Assembly: GCA_021825585.1 (NCBI GenBank)
Contig: JAKAGT010000007.1
Location: 62,001 to 126,000 of the forward strand
Source of the DNA: Bacteroidota bacterium
GTDB lineage: Bacteria; Bacteroidota; Ignavibacteria; Kryptoniales; JAKASW01
Direction of reading: 5' to 3'
DNA: 64,000 nt
The first letter of the stretch is position 1. Each line of letters starts with the position of its first letter. This document shows, in pieces, positions 35,636 to 45,041 of the stretch. The notes beneath the pieces were generated by a model. That model was not told the origin of the DNA and did not search any database. It saw only the letters and a program-made list of their open reading frames with translations. The translations under genes were made by a program, and so were the position numbers.

Positions 35636-37060
35636 CTAAAACAACTTCTGCGTCAACGCAACTATGTATCCCGGCGTCAACCCTAGCTCTATGACGGCAG
35701 CAGCCGCGATAACCAATGCCGTCGCCCCAAGCCTCGAAATAACGGACTGTGCACTTCCGGCAGGCGATTCTTTGAAATACATGTTCACTACGACGTTGAT
35801 ATAGAAATATACTGAAACGACGCTCGCAAGCACTCCGACAATCGCGAGCCAGGTCAAATTTGCATTCACTGCTGACGCAAAAAGATAGTATTTTCCAAAG
35901 AACCCTGCGAACGGGGGAATCCCGGCGAGCGAGAACATGAACAGCGCCATCAGTGCTGCTATGAACGGGTGCCGGTGAGCCAAGCCTTCATAATCGGAAA
36001 TGTTCAAATACCTGCCCTCCTTGTTCTCGAGAACTGACACTACGCCGAAGGCACCTATCTGCATGAAAGTGTAGGCAAGCATATAATAAAGGACGCCCGT
36101 GCGACCCAGACTATTTGCTGCGGCAATGCCGACCAGAGCATATCCTGCGTGAGCTATACTGGAATAAGCCAGCATCCTCTTTATGTTCTGCTGTACCAAC
36201 GCGACAAGGTTACCCAGCACCATAGTGAACGCAGCAAGGTAAGCAATCACCAGTTGAAGCTGCCACGAAGGGTGAACCGAATAACTGAATAGGATGACGA
36301 GTGCGGAAAAAGCCGCTGCCTTGCTCCCTGTTGACATGAATCCCGAAATCGTTGTTGGAGAGCCTTCATATACGTCCGGTACCCACATGTGAAAAGGGAC
36401 CGCAGATATCTTAAAGCTCAAACCGATCAGGATCAACGCCGCGCCCACCCAGAGGAGCGGGTTGTTTTCCAGCCCAGAGAAGTCCTGAAGTATCAATGCA
36501 AGATTTGTTGTGCCGCTTGCCCCGTAAACCAAAGATATTCCATACAGGAAAAATCCTGTCGCGAAAGCACCGAGAAGAAAATACTTCAGTGATGCTTCGT
36601 TGGACTTTGCGTCGCTGCGCGCATAACCGGCAAGGACATACAAACTGATTGACATCAGCTCCAGCCCGAGGAAGAGGACCATCAGGTCACGTGCGCTCGC
36701 CATCAGCATCATGCCAATGGTTGCAAACACGAGAAGCGTGTAGTATTCGCCGAAGTGAAGTTGTTCCCTTTCCAGGTACGGCTTCGAGAGGAGGACGCTC
36801 AATGCCGCACTCAAGAGGAATACGACCTCGAAAAAGGCCGGGAAGTGGCCGGTAAACACCATCCCGTTGAACGCGACGCCGGAGGCAAAATACGTGTTCA
36901 CTGTTAAGAATCCGGTTACGATCAAGCCGAGCAGCGTTAGCCAGTAAGCGAGGTTTGCGGGCTTCTTGACACTCGCATCCACAACCAGCAACAGTATTGA
37001 AAACGCGGTGAGGAAAAGTATCGGACTGACGGCAACTACATCACTATAGTTAAAAGGCAT
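35636..37060 (-). CDS. nuoN: NADH-quinone oxidoreductase subunit N
   Basis: Antiporter-like proton-pumping subunit of complex I, 474 residues and about 14 membrane helices. LFLGLELMSISLYVLAGY, the conserved Lys helix (PFHMWVPDVYEGSP) and QNIKRMLAYSSIAHAGYALVG identify it. ATG 37060 was chosen because it follows GAGAGAGAC; the ORF begins five codons earlier. Separated from nuoM by an alpha/beta hydrolase gene. Confidence 0.96.
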   Translation of the reverse strand: MPFNYSDVVAVSPILFLTAFSILLLVVDASVKKPANLAYWLTLLGLIVTGFLTVNTYFASGVAFNGMVFTGHFPAFFEVVFLLSAALSVLLSKPYLEREQLHFGEYYTLLVFATIGMMLMASARDLMVLFLGLELMSISLYVLAGYARSDAKSNEASLKYFLLGAFATGFFLYGISLVYGASGTTNLALILQDFSGLENNPLLWVGAALILIGLSFKISAVPFHMWVPDVYEGSPTTISGFMSTGSKAAAFSALVILFSYSVHPSWQLQLVIAYLAAFTMVLGNLVALVQQNIKRMLAYSSIAHAGYALVGIAAANSLGRTGVLYYMLAYTFMQIGAFGVVSVLENKEGRYLNISDYEGLAHRHPFIAALMALFMFSLAGIPPFAGFFGKYYLFASAVNANLTWLAIVGVLASVVSVYFYINVVVNMYFKESPAGSAQSVISRLGATALVIAAAAVIELGLTPGYIVALTQKLF

Positions 37061-37111
37061 TGTCTCTCTCTCCATGGAATCCCGGCATCATCCGGTGAAA
37101 TATTACTAAGC

Positions 37112-37795
37112 TCATTTCAGGTTTCTCTTCAACCAATCTATAATAACGCCCTTAATCTCCGGCTTCTCATTCATCAGGTTTGCGCCATGACCGGAAACAT
37201 CTTCGTATATCTTCACTTCCTTCGGCTCATCCGTATAACTTTTTGCAAGCTCCCCGGCATCCGAGGCGTTGCTTCCATCACCCCTTGCGGCGATGTACAA
37301 TACGGAACGCATTCGGTGTTCTCCGGGCTTGTGGCGCAAGAAGGAAAGAACTCCTTCCTTCGAACTCGAGATAGCCACTGCCGTCCTCACATTTTTCGGA
37401 TAAAGGGCATTCGCCATGCAGGCGACGTAACCGCCGATCGATGTCCCAACGACCGCAACTTTCTCAGGATCGATGCCACGAGCTCCGGACATCCAGTTAA
37501 GCAGGCCTTCAAAATCGAAAGGGGCCTGCTGTGGATCGCTGAGCAAAGAAGGCATGTCTTTCACTTTGTCGGAGGCTCCGTGCCCTCGAATATCATAAGA
37601 AACGACCTTGCTGCCCAGAGCCATCACTTCCTCCGGAAACGTGTCCCACTGTTCCTTGCTGTGGTTGAACTGATGGACAAGCACCACGCACGGTTGAGGC
37701 ACATCCTTCGTTGATGGCTCCAGGTAGAAATCGGCAGCAATGTTGAAATGATCGGGCGTCTCAAACTTGAAAGCTCTTTTTTCAAATTTAGCCAT
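37112..37795 (-). CDS. Alpha/beta hydrolase inserted in the nuo cluster
   Basis: Protein of 227 residues with an alpha/beta-hydrolase fold: VVLVHQFNHSKEQWD, SYDIRGHGASD, the nucleophile elbow GTSIGGYVA (Ser near residue 114), and a C-terminal His in DVSGHGANL. No signal peptide, so cytoplasmic. The ATG at 37795 has an ideal GGAGGAG site. Substrate unknown; it resembles small dienelactone hydrolase-like or serine-aminopeptidase-like esterases. It splits nuoM and nuoN with 51- and 182-base gaps, so it is probably co-transcribed. Confidence 0.85.
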   Translation of the reverse strand: MAKFEKRAFKFETPDHFNIAADFYLEPSTKDVPQPCVVLVHQFNHSKEQWDTFPEEVMALGSKVVSYDIRGHGASDKVKDMPSLLSDPQQAPFDFEGLLNWMSGARGIDPEKVAVVGTSIGGYVACMANALYPKNVRTAVAISSSKEGVLSFLRHKPGEHRMRSVLYIAARGDGSNASDAGELAKSYTDEPKEVKIYEDVSGHGANLMNEKPEIKGVIIDWLKRNLK

Positions 37796-37977
37796 GGCTG
37801 CTCCTCCGGTTATCCTGACTACTGGATAATTGATAACCAACCAGGAGAAAAACGACGGGCGAATGTTTCGAAAGAAACAGACGAATTGCCGGTCCGGAAA
37901 CCCATCGTCATCTTCCTCGCCCTCAAGTTGTTCAAAATGGACGGCAGCACTGCTTTGAACATCTGGTCAATCTTCAG

Positions 37978-39504
37978 TCACTGCGCCGCCAATGCACCGA
38001 TCTTCGCTTTAGTCAGAGTATCGACCAGTGCCTGTACCGCAGGTTCGCTTTTCGACAGAAAAGTCATCGGATGAACACCAATCCACACTATGAAGACAAC
38101 GATAGCCGAAAGCACCAAAATTTCGCGGAGATTCAGATCGGTCATGTGTTCATTTTCCGGCTTGTCCACGGTCTTAAAAAACACGCGCTGGTACATCCAC
38201 AAGAGATAGACCGCGGCAAGAATAACGCCGCTCGTCGCCACGATTGCATAAGCCGGGCTCCCAAGAAAATCACTCTTGAAGGAGCCTACCAGGATAAGAA
38301 ACTCACCCACGAAACCATTCAGACCGGGAAGCCCGACCGATCCCAGCATGGCTATCATGAAAAAGGTCGCCAGGATGGGGACGACTCTGGCCAATCCACC
38401 GAAGTCACTTATCTGCCTTGTGTGCCTCTTGTCATATAACATCCCCACGAGAAGGAAGAGAGCGCCGGTAGTAAGTCCGTGATTCACCATCTGAATCACT
38501 GAACCTTGTATCGATTCGACAGTTACGGCAAATATGCCAAGCACTACAAATCCAAGATGTGCAACAGATGAATACGCCACGAGTTTCTTCAGGTCCTTCT
38601 GGACCATAGAAACGAATGCACCGTAAATGATGCCGATTATTGCAAGGATGGCCATCAGCGGCAGAAATTTGAACGCAGATTGCGGAAAAAGCGGAAGAGA
38701 AAATCTCAGGAGCCCGTACGTTCCCATTTTCAGAAGAACGCCCGCCAGCAGGACGCTCCCGGCCATCGGCGCCTCCGTGTGTGCATCCGGAAGCCAGGTG
38801 TGGAGCGGGAATATGGGGACCTTGATTGCAAAGCTCAGGGTGAAAGCCAGAAACAGCCATGTCTGGATCGAAATCGGAATGGTCGGACCTATACTGTACA
38901 GCTCAACGAGGTTTGTCGTAAACTGTCCGCCGGGAAGCGTACTGGCATAGTAGCCGAGCCAGATGATCGCGACAAGCATTAGCAGACTGCCGAACATCGT
39001 GTAAACGAAGAATTTAACGGCGGCATACACTCTTCTTTCATGGCCCCAGATGCCGATTATAAAGTACATCGGGATCAGCATCGCCTCCCAGAAAATATAG
39101 AAGAGAAAAAGATCCAGCGATGAAAATACGCCGAGCATCCCGACCTCAAGGAGGAGGACAAAGAAGTTAAACGCTTTCACCCTCTTCCCTATCGAAGACC
39201 AGGATGCGACAAGGGCTATCAGCGTCAGGAACGTCGTGAGCGTAATTAGGAGCAGGGATATTCCATCTATTCCGAGATGGTATGCCACATTCAGGCTCGA
39301 GATCCACGGTACGTACTCGACAAACTGAAACCCCGGCTTCGAGGCGTCAAAGTTCAGGTAAAGGAGCACCGAGAAGATGAATGTCACCGCCGCAAAGAAA
39401 ATCGAGACACTCTTGACAAGCTTCTCGTTGCCGATTAGCAGGAGTGTGAGAGCGCCGACAAGCGGAGTGAATATTATGTAAGTCAGAAAATGGGTTTCGA
39501 ACAT
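37978..39504 (-). CDS. nuoM: NADH-quinone oxidoreductase subunit M
   Basis: Complex I antiporter-like subunit of 508 residues and about 14 helices. YHLGIDGISLLLITLTT, FYIFWEAMLIPMYFIIGIWG, the Lys-containing helix PLHTWLPDAHTEAPMAGSVL and KDLKKLVAYSSVAHLGFV are all NuoM hallmarks. It follows nuoL by 15 bases. The 182-base gap before the hydrolase is non-coding as far as I can see. Confidence 0.97.
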   Translation of the reverse strand: MFETHFLTYIIFTPLVGALTLLLIGNEKLVKSVSIFFAAVTFIFSVLLYLNFDASKPGFQFVEYVPWISSLNVAYHLGIDGISLLLITLTTFLTLIALVASWSSIGKRVKAFNFFVLLLEVGMLGVFSSLDLFLFYIFWEAMLIPMYFIIGIWGHERRVYAAVKFFVYTMFGSLLMLVAIIWLGYYASTLPGGQFTTNLVELYSIGPTIPISIQTWLFLAFTLSFAIKVPIFPLHTWLPDAHTEAPMAGSVLLAGVLLKMGTYGLLRFSLPLFPQSAFKFLPLMAILAIIGIIYGAFVSMVQKDLKKLVAYSSVAHLGFVVLGIFAVTVESIQGSVIQMVNHGLTTGALFLLVGMLYDKRHTRQISDFGGLARVVPILATFFMIAMLGSVGLPGLNGFVGEFLILVGSFKSDFLGSPAYAIVATSGVILAAVYLLWMYQRVFFKTVDKPENEHMTDLNLREILVLSAIVVFIVWIGVHPMTFLSKSEPAVQALVDTLTKAKIGALAAQ

Positions 39505-39519
39505 TTCGTTGTTCTCAGG

Positions 39520-41469
39520 TTACTTCAGGATTATGTATCCGATTATTATGATAATTCCGATTACAAACGTCAAAGCATAGTTCTGAACGAAGCCGGTCTG
39601 TATCTTGCGAATAACCCGGCCAAGAAATCTTACCGTCTTGCCCGTACCGTTTACAGACCCGTCTATAAGCATCTCGTCAACACCATGCCACAGATACCGG
39701 TCGCTAACGTAGACAATCGGTTTCACTATTACCGCCTGGTAAATCTCGTCGATGTAATATTTGTTAAGTATGATATCGTACATATCGCCTGCTGCTCGCT
39801 TGAGTTTCGCCGACAGCTCCGGGCTCTTGAGGTAGGCCCGGTAAGCAAGGTATACTCCAGCTACGGCCAAAAGGACGGATATGGACATCAGGATGTACTC
39901 CGTCGATGGCTCTACGACAAAGAGAGACGGCATGGCAGCCTGCGCATTCTCGAACACGGGTTCGAGAAACCGGTCAAACGTATCTCCTCCGCCGAGTATA
40001 GCAGGGATCCCGATCCACCCGCCGATTACGGAGAGTATTCCAAGCGCCCATAACGGGATCAGCATTGTCTTCGGCGCGTCGTGGACATGTACGTGATGGA
40101 CATCAAATCGCGGCTTGCCTTCAAATGCCAGTATAAAGAGTCTGAATATATAGAATGCGGTCAGGAAAGCGGTGATTGCGCCTATCAGCCAGAGGATGAA
40201 CGAACTGGCAAACGCACGTCCGAGAATCTCGTCTTTACTGAAGAAACCTGCAAATGGAGGGATTCCCGAGATGGCAAGGCTCGCCATCAGGAATGTCTTG
40301 TAAGTGCCCGGCATAAGTGTTTTCAGACCACCCATGTTCCGGAGATCCTGGTTCTCATGCAAAGCGTGAATAACCGCACCTGCACCAAGGAACAAAAGCG
40401 CCTTGAAGAAGGCATGTGTCATAAGATGGAACACGCCGGCACCGAAGGCACCGACCCCCATGGCAAGGAACATGTAGCCTAACTGGCTTATAGTCGAGTA
40501 AGCAAGCACCTTCTTGATATCGTTCTGAACAAGGCCCATAGAAGCCGCATACATAGCGGTCACCGCACCCACTATGGCCACGACAAGCATCGTGGTCGGC
40601 GCGAGTGCAAAGAGTATCGAGCTTCTGGCAATCATGTAGACACCGGCAGTCACCATCGTCGCGGCATGGATTAGTGCGGAAACCGGCGTCGGACCGGCCA
40701 TGGCATCGGGCAGCCAGATGTACAACGGTATCTGTGCGCTCTTTCCGGTAGCACCGATGAAAAGGAGCATCGTGATCCACGTGACCGTTGAACTCCCGGA
40801 TGCAAAATGTCCGGCAGCGGTGCCGAAGATTGTGTCGAAGTTGAACGTCCCGAAATTCTGGAAAATCAGGAACATTCCGATCAAAAATGCAAAATCTCCG
40901 ATCCGGTTGACGATGAACGCCTTCATTCCCGCGTCGCCGGTCCACGTAATATTGACCCCCTCGAATTTCCTGTCGTACCAGAAACCTATCAGCAGATACG
41001 AACAGAGTCCCACGCCTTCCCAGCCGAGGAACATGAGCAGGTAATTGTCGGCGAGAATAAGATTCAGCATGGCAAAGACGAAAAGGTTCAGGTAAGTGAA
41101 GAACCTGAACACGCCCCTGTCACCGTGCATGTAGCCTATCGAATAGACATGAATGAGGAAACTTACCCCGGTGACGATCAGGAGCATTACGATAGAAAGC
41201 GGGTCGATCAAGTACGAGACGCTGACCCTGAGATTGCCTGCGGCAATCCAGGTATAGACATCCAGAACGTGGCTTCGCGCACTCGAGGGGTCCTTCAACA
41301 GGTCCGCAAAGATCACGACGGCAAAGATAAATGACAGGCCTATCGCCGCGCTGCCTATTACTCCGACGACTTTTTCGCCGAACTTTTTCTGTATGAGACT
41401 TCCGAAGAGCCCGTTTATTAATACGCCAATAATTGGAAAGAGAACGACGTAAACGACTAAATTATGCAT
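39520..41469 (-). CDS. nuoL: NADH-quinone oxidoreductase subunit L
   Basis: Largest membrane subunit of complex I, 649 residues. SYLIDPLSIVMLLIVTGVSF, GWEGVGLCSYLLIGFWY, the Lys segment LPDAMAGPTPVSALIHAATM and NDIKKVLAYSTISQLGYMF are present. A C-terminal lateral helix and terminal helix (GIIIIIGYIILK) follow. Normal length. Confidence 0.97.
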   Translation of the reverse strand: MHNLVVYVVLFPIIGVLINGLFGSLIQKKFGEKVVGVIGSAAIGLSFIFAVVIFADLLKDPSSARSHVLDVYTWIAAGNLRVSVSYLIDPLSIVMLLIVTGVSFLIHVYSIGYMHGDRGVFRFFTYLNLFVFAMLNLILADNYLLMFLGWEGVGLCSYLLIGFWYDRKFEGVNITWTGDAGMKAFIVNRIGDFAFLIGMFLIFQNFGTFNFDTIFGTAAGHFASGSSTVTWITMLLFIGATGKSAQIPLYIWLPDAMAGPTPVSALIHAATMVTAGVYMIARSSILFALAPTTMLVVAIVGAVTAMYAASMGLVQNDIKKVLAYSTISQLGYMFLAMGVGAFGAGVFHLMTHAFFKALLFLGAGAVIHALHENQDLRNMGGLKTLMPGTYKTFLMASLAISGIPPFAGFFSKDEILGRAFASSFILWLIGAITAFLTAFYIFRLFILAFEGKPRFDVHHVHVHDAPKTMLIPLWALGILSVIGGWIGIPAILGGGDTFDRFLEPVFENAQAAMPSLFVVEPSTEYILMSISVLLAVAGVYLAYRAYLKSPELSAKLKRAAGDMYDIILNKYYIDEIYQAVIVKPIVYVSDRYLWHGVDEMLIDGSVNGTGKTVRFLGRVIRKIQTGFVQNYALTFVIGIIIIIGYIILK

Positions 41470-41530
41470 AAAGAATCCTTTGAGAAAGGTACTCGTGCTT
41501 GCATTCGAAAAGGATCCACCATGTAAGCGG

Positions 41531-41833
41531 CTACCATTTCAGAATGTTGACTTCGTCTATGTTTACTGTCAGTTTGTTGCGGAATAGTGCGATGATGATG
41601 GCAAGGCCAACTGCAGATTCCGCCGCGGCCACTGCTATCACAAAGAATACAAGTATCTGGCCGGCAGGATTGCCGCTGTATGCCGAGAAGGCTATGAGTG
41701 ACAGGTTCACAGAGTTGAGCATAAGCTCCACAGACATGAAAATTACTATGGCGTTGCGCAACGTGAGCACACCGACAACTCCGATTGTGAAGAGTATCGC
41801 GCTCAGTCCTATATAGTATCCTAATGGTATCAT
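41531..41833 (-). CDS. nuoK: NADH-quinone oxidoreductase subunit K
   Basis: Three-helix complex I subunit of 100 residues. [15 protein letters not shown], the conserved Glu in [10 protein letters not shown] and the second Glu in [11 protein letters not shown] are present. The ATG at 41833 starts one base after the nuoJ stop (TGATATG), and the longer ORF start at 41875 overlaps nuoJ, so it was rejected. Confidence 0.97.
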   Translation of the reverse strand: MIPLGYYIGLSAILFTIGVVGVLTLRNAIVIFMSVELMLNSVNLSLIAFSAYSGNPAGQILVFFVIAVAAAESAVGLAIIIALFRNKLTVNIDEVNILKW

Positions 41834-41834
41834 A

Positions 41835-42341
41835 TCATTCGAATTTTTTCTTAGCCAGGAATATTGCTCCGACAATTGCAGCCAGGAGCAAAACAGAAGT
41901 TACTTCAAAGGGGAAAAGGTAATTCAAATAAAGAACCTTGCCGATGGATTCTACCGTTCCGATTGATTCTGCGTTCGGCGACATCCCTTCTGTCGAAGTG
42001 AAGTGTAAAACGAAATAAGAGACCTCGACAAGAAGCGCAATTCCGAGCAGTACTGAGATCGTCTTTGCCGAGTTGAGTTTCCATTTCAGCAGCTTGTCAT
42101 CGCCCAGGTTGAGGAGCATTATCACGAACAGAAAGAGCACCATGATGGCGCCCGCGTAGACGGTAATTTGTATGATAGCTATGAACTGTGCACGGAGAAA
42201 CAGGTACAAAACCGCGATGATGAAGAAGTTGAACACGAGGAAAAGTGCACTCGTTACCGGGTTCCGGCGGGTAATCATCAGGATAGCGGAGGCGATGGCA
42301 GCCACAGCGAGAATTAGAAAGGCAATTTGTTCAAGATTCAA
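41835..42341 (-). CDS. nuoJ: NADH-quinone oxidoreductase subunit J
   Basis: Five-helix complex I subunit of 168 residues with [24 protein letters not shown] at 42341 is the start: GGAGGT lies 6 bases upstream, and upstream residues of the longer frame are not NuoJ-like. It is the first recognisable nuo gene of the cluster; nuoA to nuoI are not on this window, so complex I genes are split in the genome. Confidence 0.95.
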   Translation of the reverse strand: MNLEQIAFLILAVAAIASAILMITRRNPVTSALFLVFNFFIIAVLYLFLRAQFIAIIQITVYAGAIMVLFLFVIMLLNLGDDKLLKWKLNSAKTISVLLGIALLVEVSYFVLHFTSTEGMSPNAESIGTVESIGKVLYLNYLFPFEVTSVLLLAAIVGAIFLAKKKFE

Positions 42342-42654
42342 CCGAGTACCTCCGTGTGTTTTTAGAACGCAAAAAATATAAAAAATGAGGCATAAACAAT
42401 CAACGCTGAAAGCAAACCCAAAACTGCAATACTCAGCGAGTGTGGCCACCACAGCTCTCCCCTACGCGTGGCAAGAAGCGGTTTTAGCATATTGACGCAG
42501 GCTCGGACGGTATGAGCCGTCTGCATTTTCCCTGCCCGGGCTTCTTGACTCTCCAGCAGCCCATGCATACTTTTTAAGAGGTCATTCCAGATGTGCGCTT
42601 ACAATATTCTTTACCATCTAGCTCTGTCAATCCACTAACTCGCAGGTGCATGAA
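42342..42654. other. Gap between divergent nuoJ and methyltransferase genes
   Basis: About 310 bases. The nuoJ side holds the small membrane frame at 42362-42490. The plus side has no clear -35/-10 pair but must carry the methyltransferase start region (gcaggtgcatgaaatgg). Otherwise nothing recognised. Confidence 0.4.
42362..42490 (-). CDS. Possible small single-helix membrane protein upstream of nuoJ
   Basis: Frame of 42 residues with one strong membrane helix: after KPLLATRRGELWWPH a run of about 25 hydrophobic residues ends in FFIFFAF. It stops 20 bases before the nuoJ start, on the same strand. The WWPH next to the helix is reminiscent of small membrane subunits of respiratory complexes. 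No clear ribosome-binding site; a longer frame from 42568 is open. Not recognised; it might be an accessory of the complex or a remnant. Confidence 0.4.
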   Translation of the reverse strand: MLKPLLATRRGELWWPHSLSIAVLGLLSALIVYASFFIFFAF

Positions 42655-43485
42655 ATGGCTCATCACAATCCGGATAGTCTTTACGGTGCTGATTCGACAA
42701 TCTTAGCAGACGACATGGCGTTCTGGTCCGCTCCTTTCGGCCGGCGCCTCCTCGACATTGTCCGTCATAAGAAATCTCAGATGGTGCTCGACTTAGGATG
42801 TGGTTTCGGATTCCCCATCATAGAGCTCAGCATGAGACTGGGACAATCATCGACGCTGTTCGGTCTCGATCCCTGGAAGCCAGCCGTGCTCAAGGCGGCC
42901 CACATTGTCGAATCGCATAATCTCGCCAATGTCCAACTCGTCGAAGGATGTGCGGAAGAAATGCCGTTCGAAGACGGTTCCTTTGACCTGGTAGTCTCCA
43001 ACAACGGAGTCAACAACGTTAATGACCTGAAGCGGACGTTCGCCGAAATCCATCGCGTCTCAAAGTCCGGTGCACAATTTGCTTTCACTTTCAATACGAA
43101 CCGGACTTTCGAGTCTTTCTACATCGTTTTTCGTGAAGTCCTTACCGATTTTAACCTGCATGAATCGCTGGTGAAATTGGGCGAGCAGGTATATTCGAAG
43201 CGTAAGCCGCTGGTTGAATACATAAGCCTTCTGGAATCAAGCGGTTTTGAATTGATCTCAATGCAAAAAGACAGCTTCAGTTATCATTTTTCGGACGGGA
43301 CGGCAATGTTGAGCCATTCATTCATCAAGACTGCATTTATGCCCTCCTGGCTGGATGTCGTCCCGCAAGGTCTCCACAAATCGGTTTTCGACAGGATCGA
43401 AGAAAAGCTGAATCACATGGGGGAGGCATCAGGCAGGTTATCGATGGAGGTTCCCTTCCTCATAATTGACAGCGAGAGGTTGTGA
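42655..43485 (+). CDS. Class I SAM-dependent methyltransferase
   Basis: Protein of 276 residues with motif I LDLGCGFGFPI, an acidic loop (FGLDPWKPA), post-motif EEMPFEDGSFDLVVSNNGVNN and a C-terminal substrate domain. It belongs to the UbiE/Methyltransf_11 type. The ATG at 42655 is eight bases after AGG; a GTG at 42646 is the alternative. Substrate unknown. Single gene before MarC (57 bases). Confidence 0.86.
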   Translation: MAHHNPDSLYGADSTILADDMAFWSAPFGRRLLDIVRHKKSQMVLDLGCGFGFPIIELSMRLGQSSTLFGLDPWKPAVLKAAHIVESHNLANVQLVEGCAEEMPFEDGSFDLVVSNNGVNNVNDLKRTFAEIHRVSKSGAQFAFTFNTNRTFESFYIVFREVLTDFNLHESLVKLGEQVYSKRKPLVEYISLLESSGFELISMQKDSFSYHFSDGTAMLSHSFIKTAFMPSWLDVVPQGLHKSVFDRIEEKLNHMGEASGRLSMEVPFLIIDSERL

Positions 43486-43541
43486 ATTAGAGCTTAGCGC
43501 CTCAAACTTGCAAGTTTACAAATTCACGGATAATTTCGTCT

Positions 43542-44135
43542 ATGGGTTTCTATCAGGACTTTCTTTACTGCTTTATACCCCTGTTTGTCGCTATCGACGT
43601 GTTCGGAGTTTTACCCATCTTTGTTGGGTTTACCGGCGGCATGGAGAAGATCGGCAGGAGGAAGCTGGTTTTCGAAGCCTCTCTCGCGGCCCTGGCTGTC
43701 TCCGTCTTGTTTCTTATCGCCGGAAAGGAGATTTTTGGTTTTCTCGGTATAACGCTCAGCGACTTCAGAATTGGGGGCGGCATAATCCTGCTCGTACTCT
43801 CCGTCAACGACCTCCTCTTTGCACATGAGCAGCAGAGAAAGGATCCGGGTGGGTCCGTCGGTGTAGTTCCAATTGGAATACCGCTCATTATGGGACCAGC
43901 TGCTTTAACGACGATACTCATACTTGTCAATTCCTATGGGTATATTCTCGTTACTCTCTCCCTTGCAGTAAATCTTACAATCGTCTACCTGGTTTTCAAC
44001 TACAGCGACATCGTGACGCGATTGCTCGGAAACGCAGGATCAAGAGTATTCAGCAAAGTAGCCTCTCTCTTTCTTGCCGCAATCGCCGTGATGATGATCC
44101 GGGTAGGCATCACGGACGTGATTTCCAAACATTAG
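43542..44135 (+). CDS. MarC family membrane protein
   Basis: Inner-membrane protein of 197 residues and six helices. FVAIDVFGVLPIFVGFT, GGGIILLVLSVNDLLF and VPIGIPLIMGPAALTTILIL are MarC/UPF0056 signatures. Family role is uncertain (called amino-acid/NAAT transporter or multiple-antibiotic-resistance). It lies 10 bases upstream of the SDR gene and is likely co-transcribed. Confidence 0.9.
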   Translation: MGFYQDFLYCFIPLFVAIDVFGVLPIFVGFTGGMEKIGRRKLVFEASLAALAVSVLFLIAGKEIFGFLGITLSDFRIGGGIILLVLSVNDLLFAHEQQRKDPGGSVGVVPIGIPLIMGPAALTTILILVNSYGYILVTLSLAVNLTIVYLVFNYSDIVTRLLGNAGSRVFSKVASLFLAAIAVMMIRVGITDVISKH

Positions 44136-44144
44136 GAGCGTGAT

Positions 44145-44936
44145 ATGGATCTTGGACTTAAAGGAAAGGTCGCCGTCGTCGCCGCATCCACCAAGGGATT
44201 AGGTAAAGCTGTTGCCGCCTCACTTGCTGACGAGGGCGCAAGCGTCGTCATCAACGGAAGGCACAAACAAAATCTGCACGATGCCGCCGACGAAATACGA
44301 CTCAAGACAGGGCAAACTCCTTTCACGGTGCAGGGAGACCTCACCCAGCCCGACGACATCGAGAAGCTATTTGATGAAGTGATGAGGCATTTCGGAGCCG
44401 TCCATATTCTTGTTCCCAACGCAGGCGGGCCGCCGGCTGGAAACTTCCTCGACTTTGACGACGAGCAGTGGGAAAAGGCCGTGCAGTTGAACCTGATGAG
44501 CACTGTCCGGCTCATCAGAAAGGCAATCCCCATTATGCAAGCCCAGAAATGGGGGCGCATTGTCAACCTCACGTCTTTAACCGTGAAGCAGCCCTCAGAT
44601 AACCTTCTCCTGTCCAATGCAATTCGCGCAGCCATTATTGGGCTGGCGAAGTCTGTCTCTCGCGATGTAGCGCGTGACAACGTGCTGATAAATAACATAG
44701 CCCCGTACTATGTCTCTACTAAGAGAATCGACTACCTGATGGAGCAAACCGCCGCGAAGAAGGGAATCTCCAAAGAGATAGCGTTGCAGGACATCGTTAA
44801 GGAAATTCCCATAGGCCGGTTAGGTACTCCGGAGGAGTTCGGGGATTTCGTCGCCTTCCTGTGCTCCGAAAGAAACAGCTATGTCACTGGAGCAACTATC
44901 CAGTTTGACGGCGGCGCCTACAGGGGAATGCTTTAG
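44145..44936 (+). CDS. Short-chain dehydrogenase family protein lacking the Tyr-Lys pair
   Basis: SDR fold of 263 residues: the NAD-binding loop AASTKGLG (TGxxxGxG-like), NAGGPP and a C-terminal YVTGATIQFDGG are normal. At the YxxxK site the sequence is SNAIR (residues 157-161), so Tyr is replaced by Ser and Lys by Arg; the catalytic Ser (S144 in NLTSLT) is kept. Members of this atypical SDR subgroup exist in many bacteria. Either the enzyme uses other residues or it no longer reduces a carbonyl. Confidence 0.9.
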   Translation: MDLGLKGKVAVVAASTKGLGKAVAASLADEGASVVINGRHKQNLHDAADEIRLKTGQTPFTVQGDLTQPDDIEKLFDEVMRHFGAVHILVPNAGGPPAGNFLDFDDEQWEKAVQLNLMSTVRLIRKAIPIMQAQKWGRIVNLTSLTVKQPSDNLLLSNAIRAAIIGLAKSVSRDVARDNVLINNIAPYYVSTKRIDYLMEQTAAKKGISKEIALQDIVKEIPIGRLGTPEEFGDFVAFLCSERNSYVTGATIQFDGGAYRGML

Positions 44937-45041
44937 TGGAACAGATGACCCGACCCCGTTAAACGGAAAGAGCAGATCGTTGCCGGGGCGCGAGGCTAAT
45001 CTGGCACGCTGAAACCGGTCTCAGGAATCACTCAGAGTTCT

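Noticed and set aside
43504-43517. AAACTTGCAAGTTT palindrome between methyltransferase and MarC genes
   Set aside because: Perfect palindrome but no T-tract and no known operator; could be chance, so not annotated as a site.
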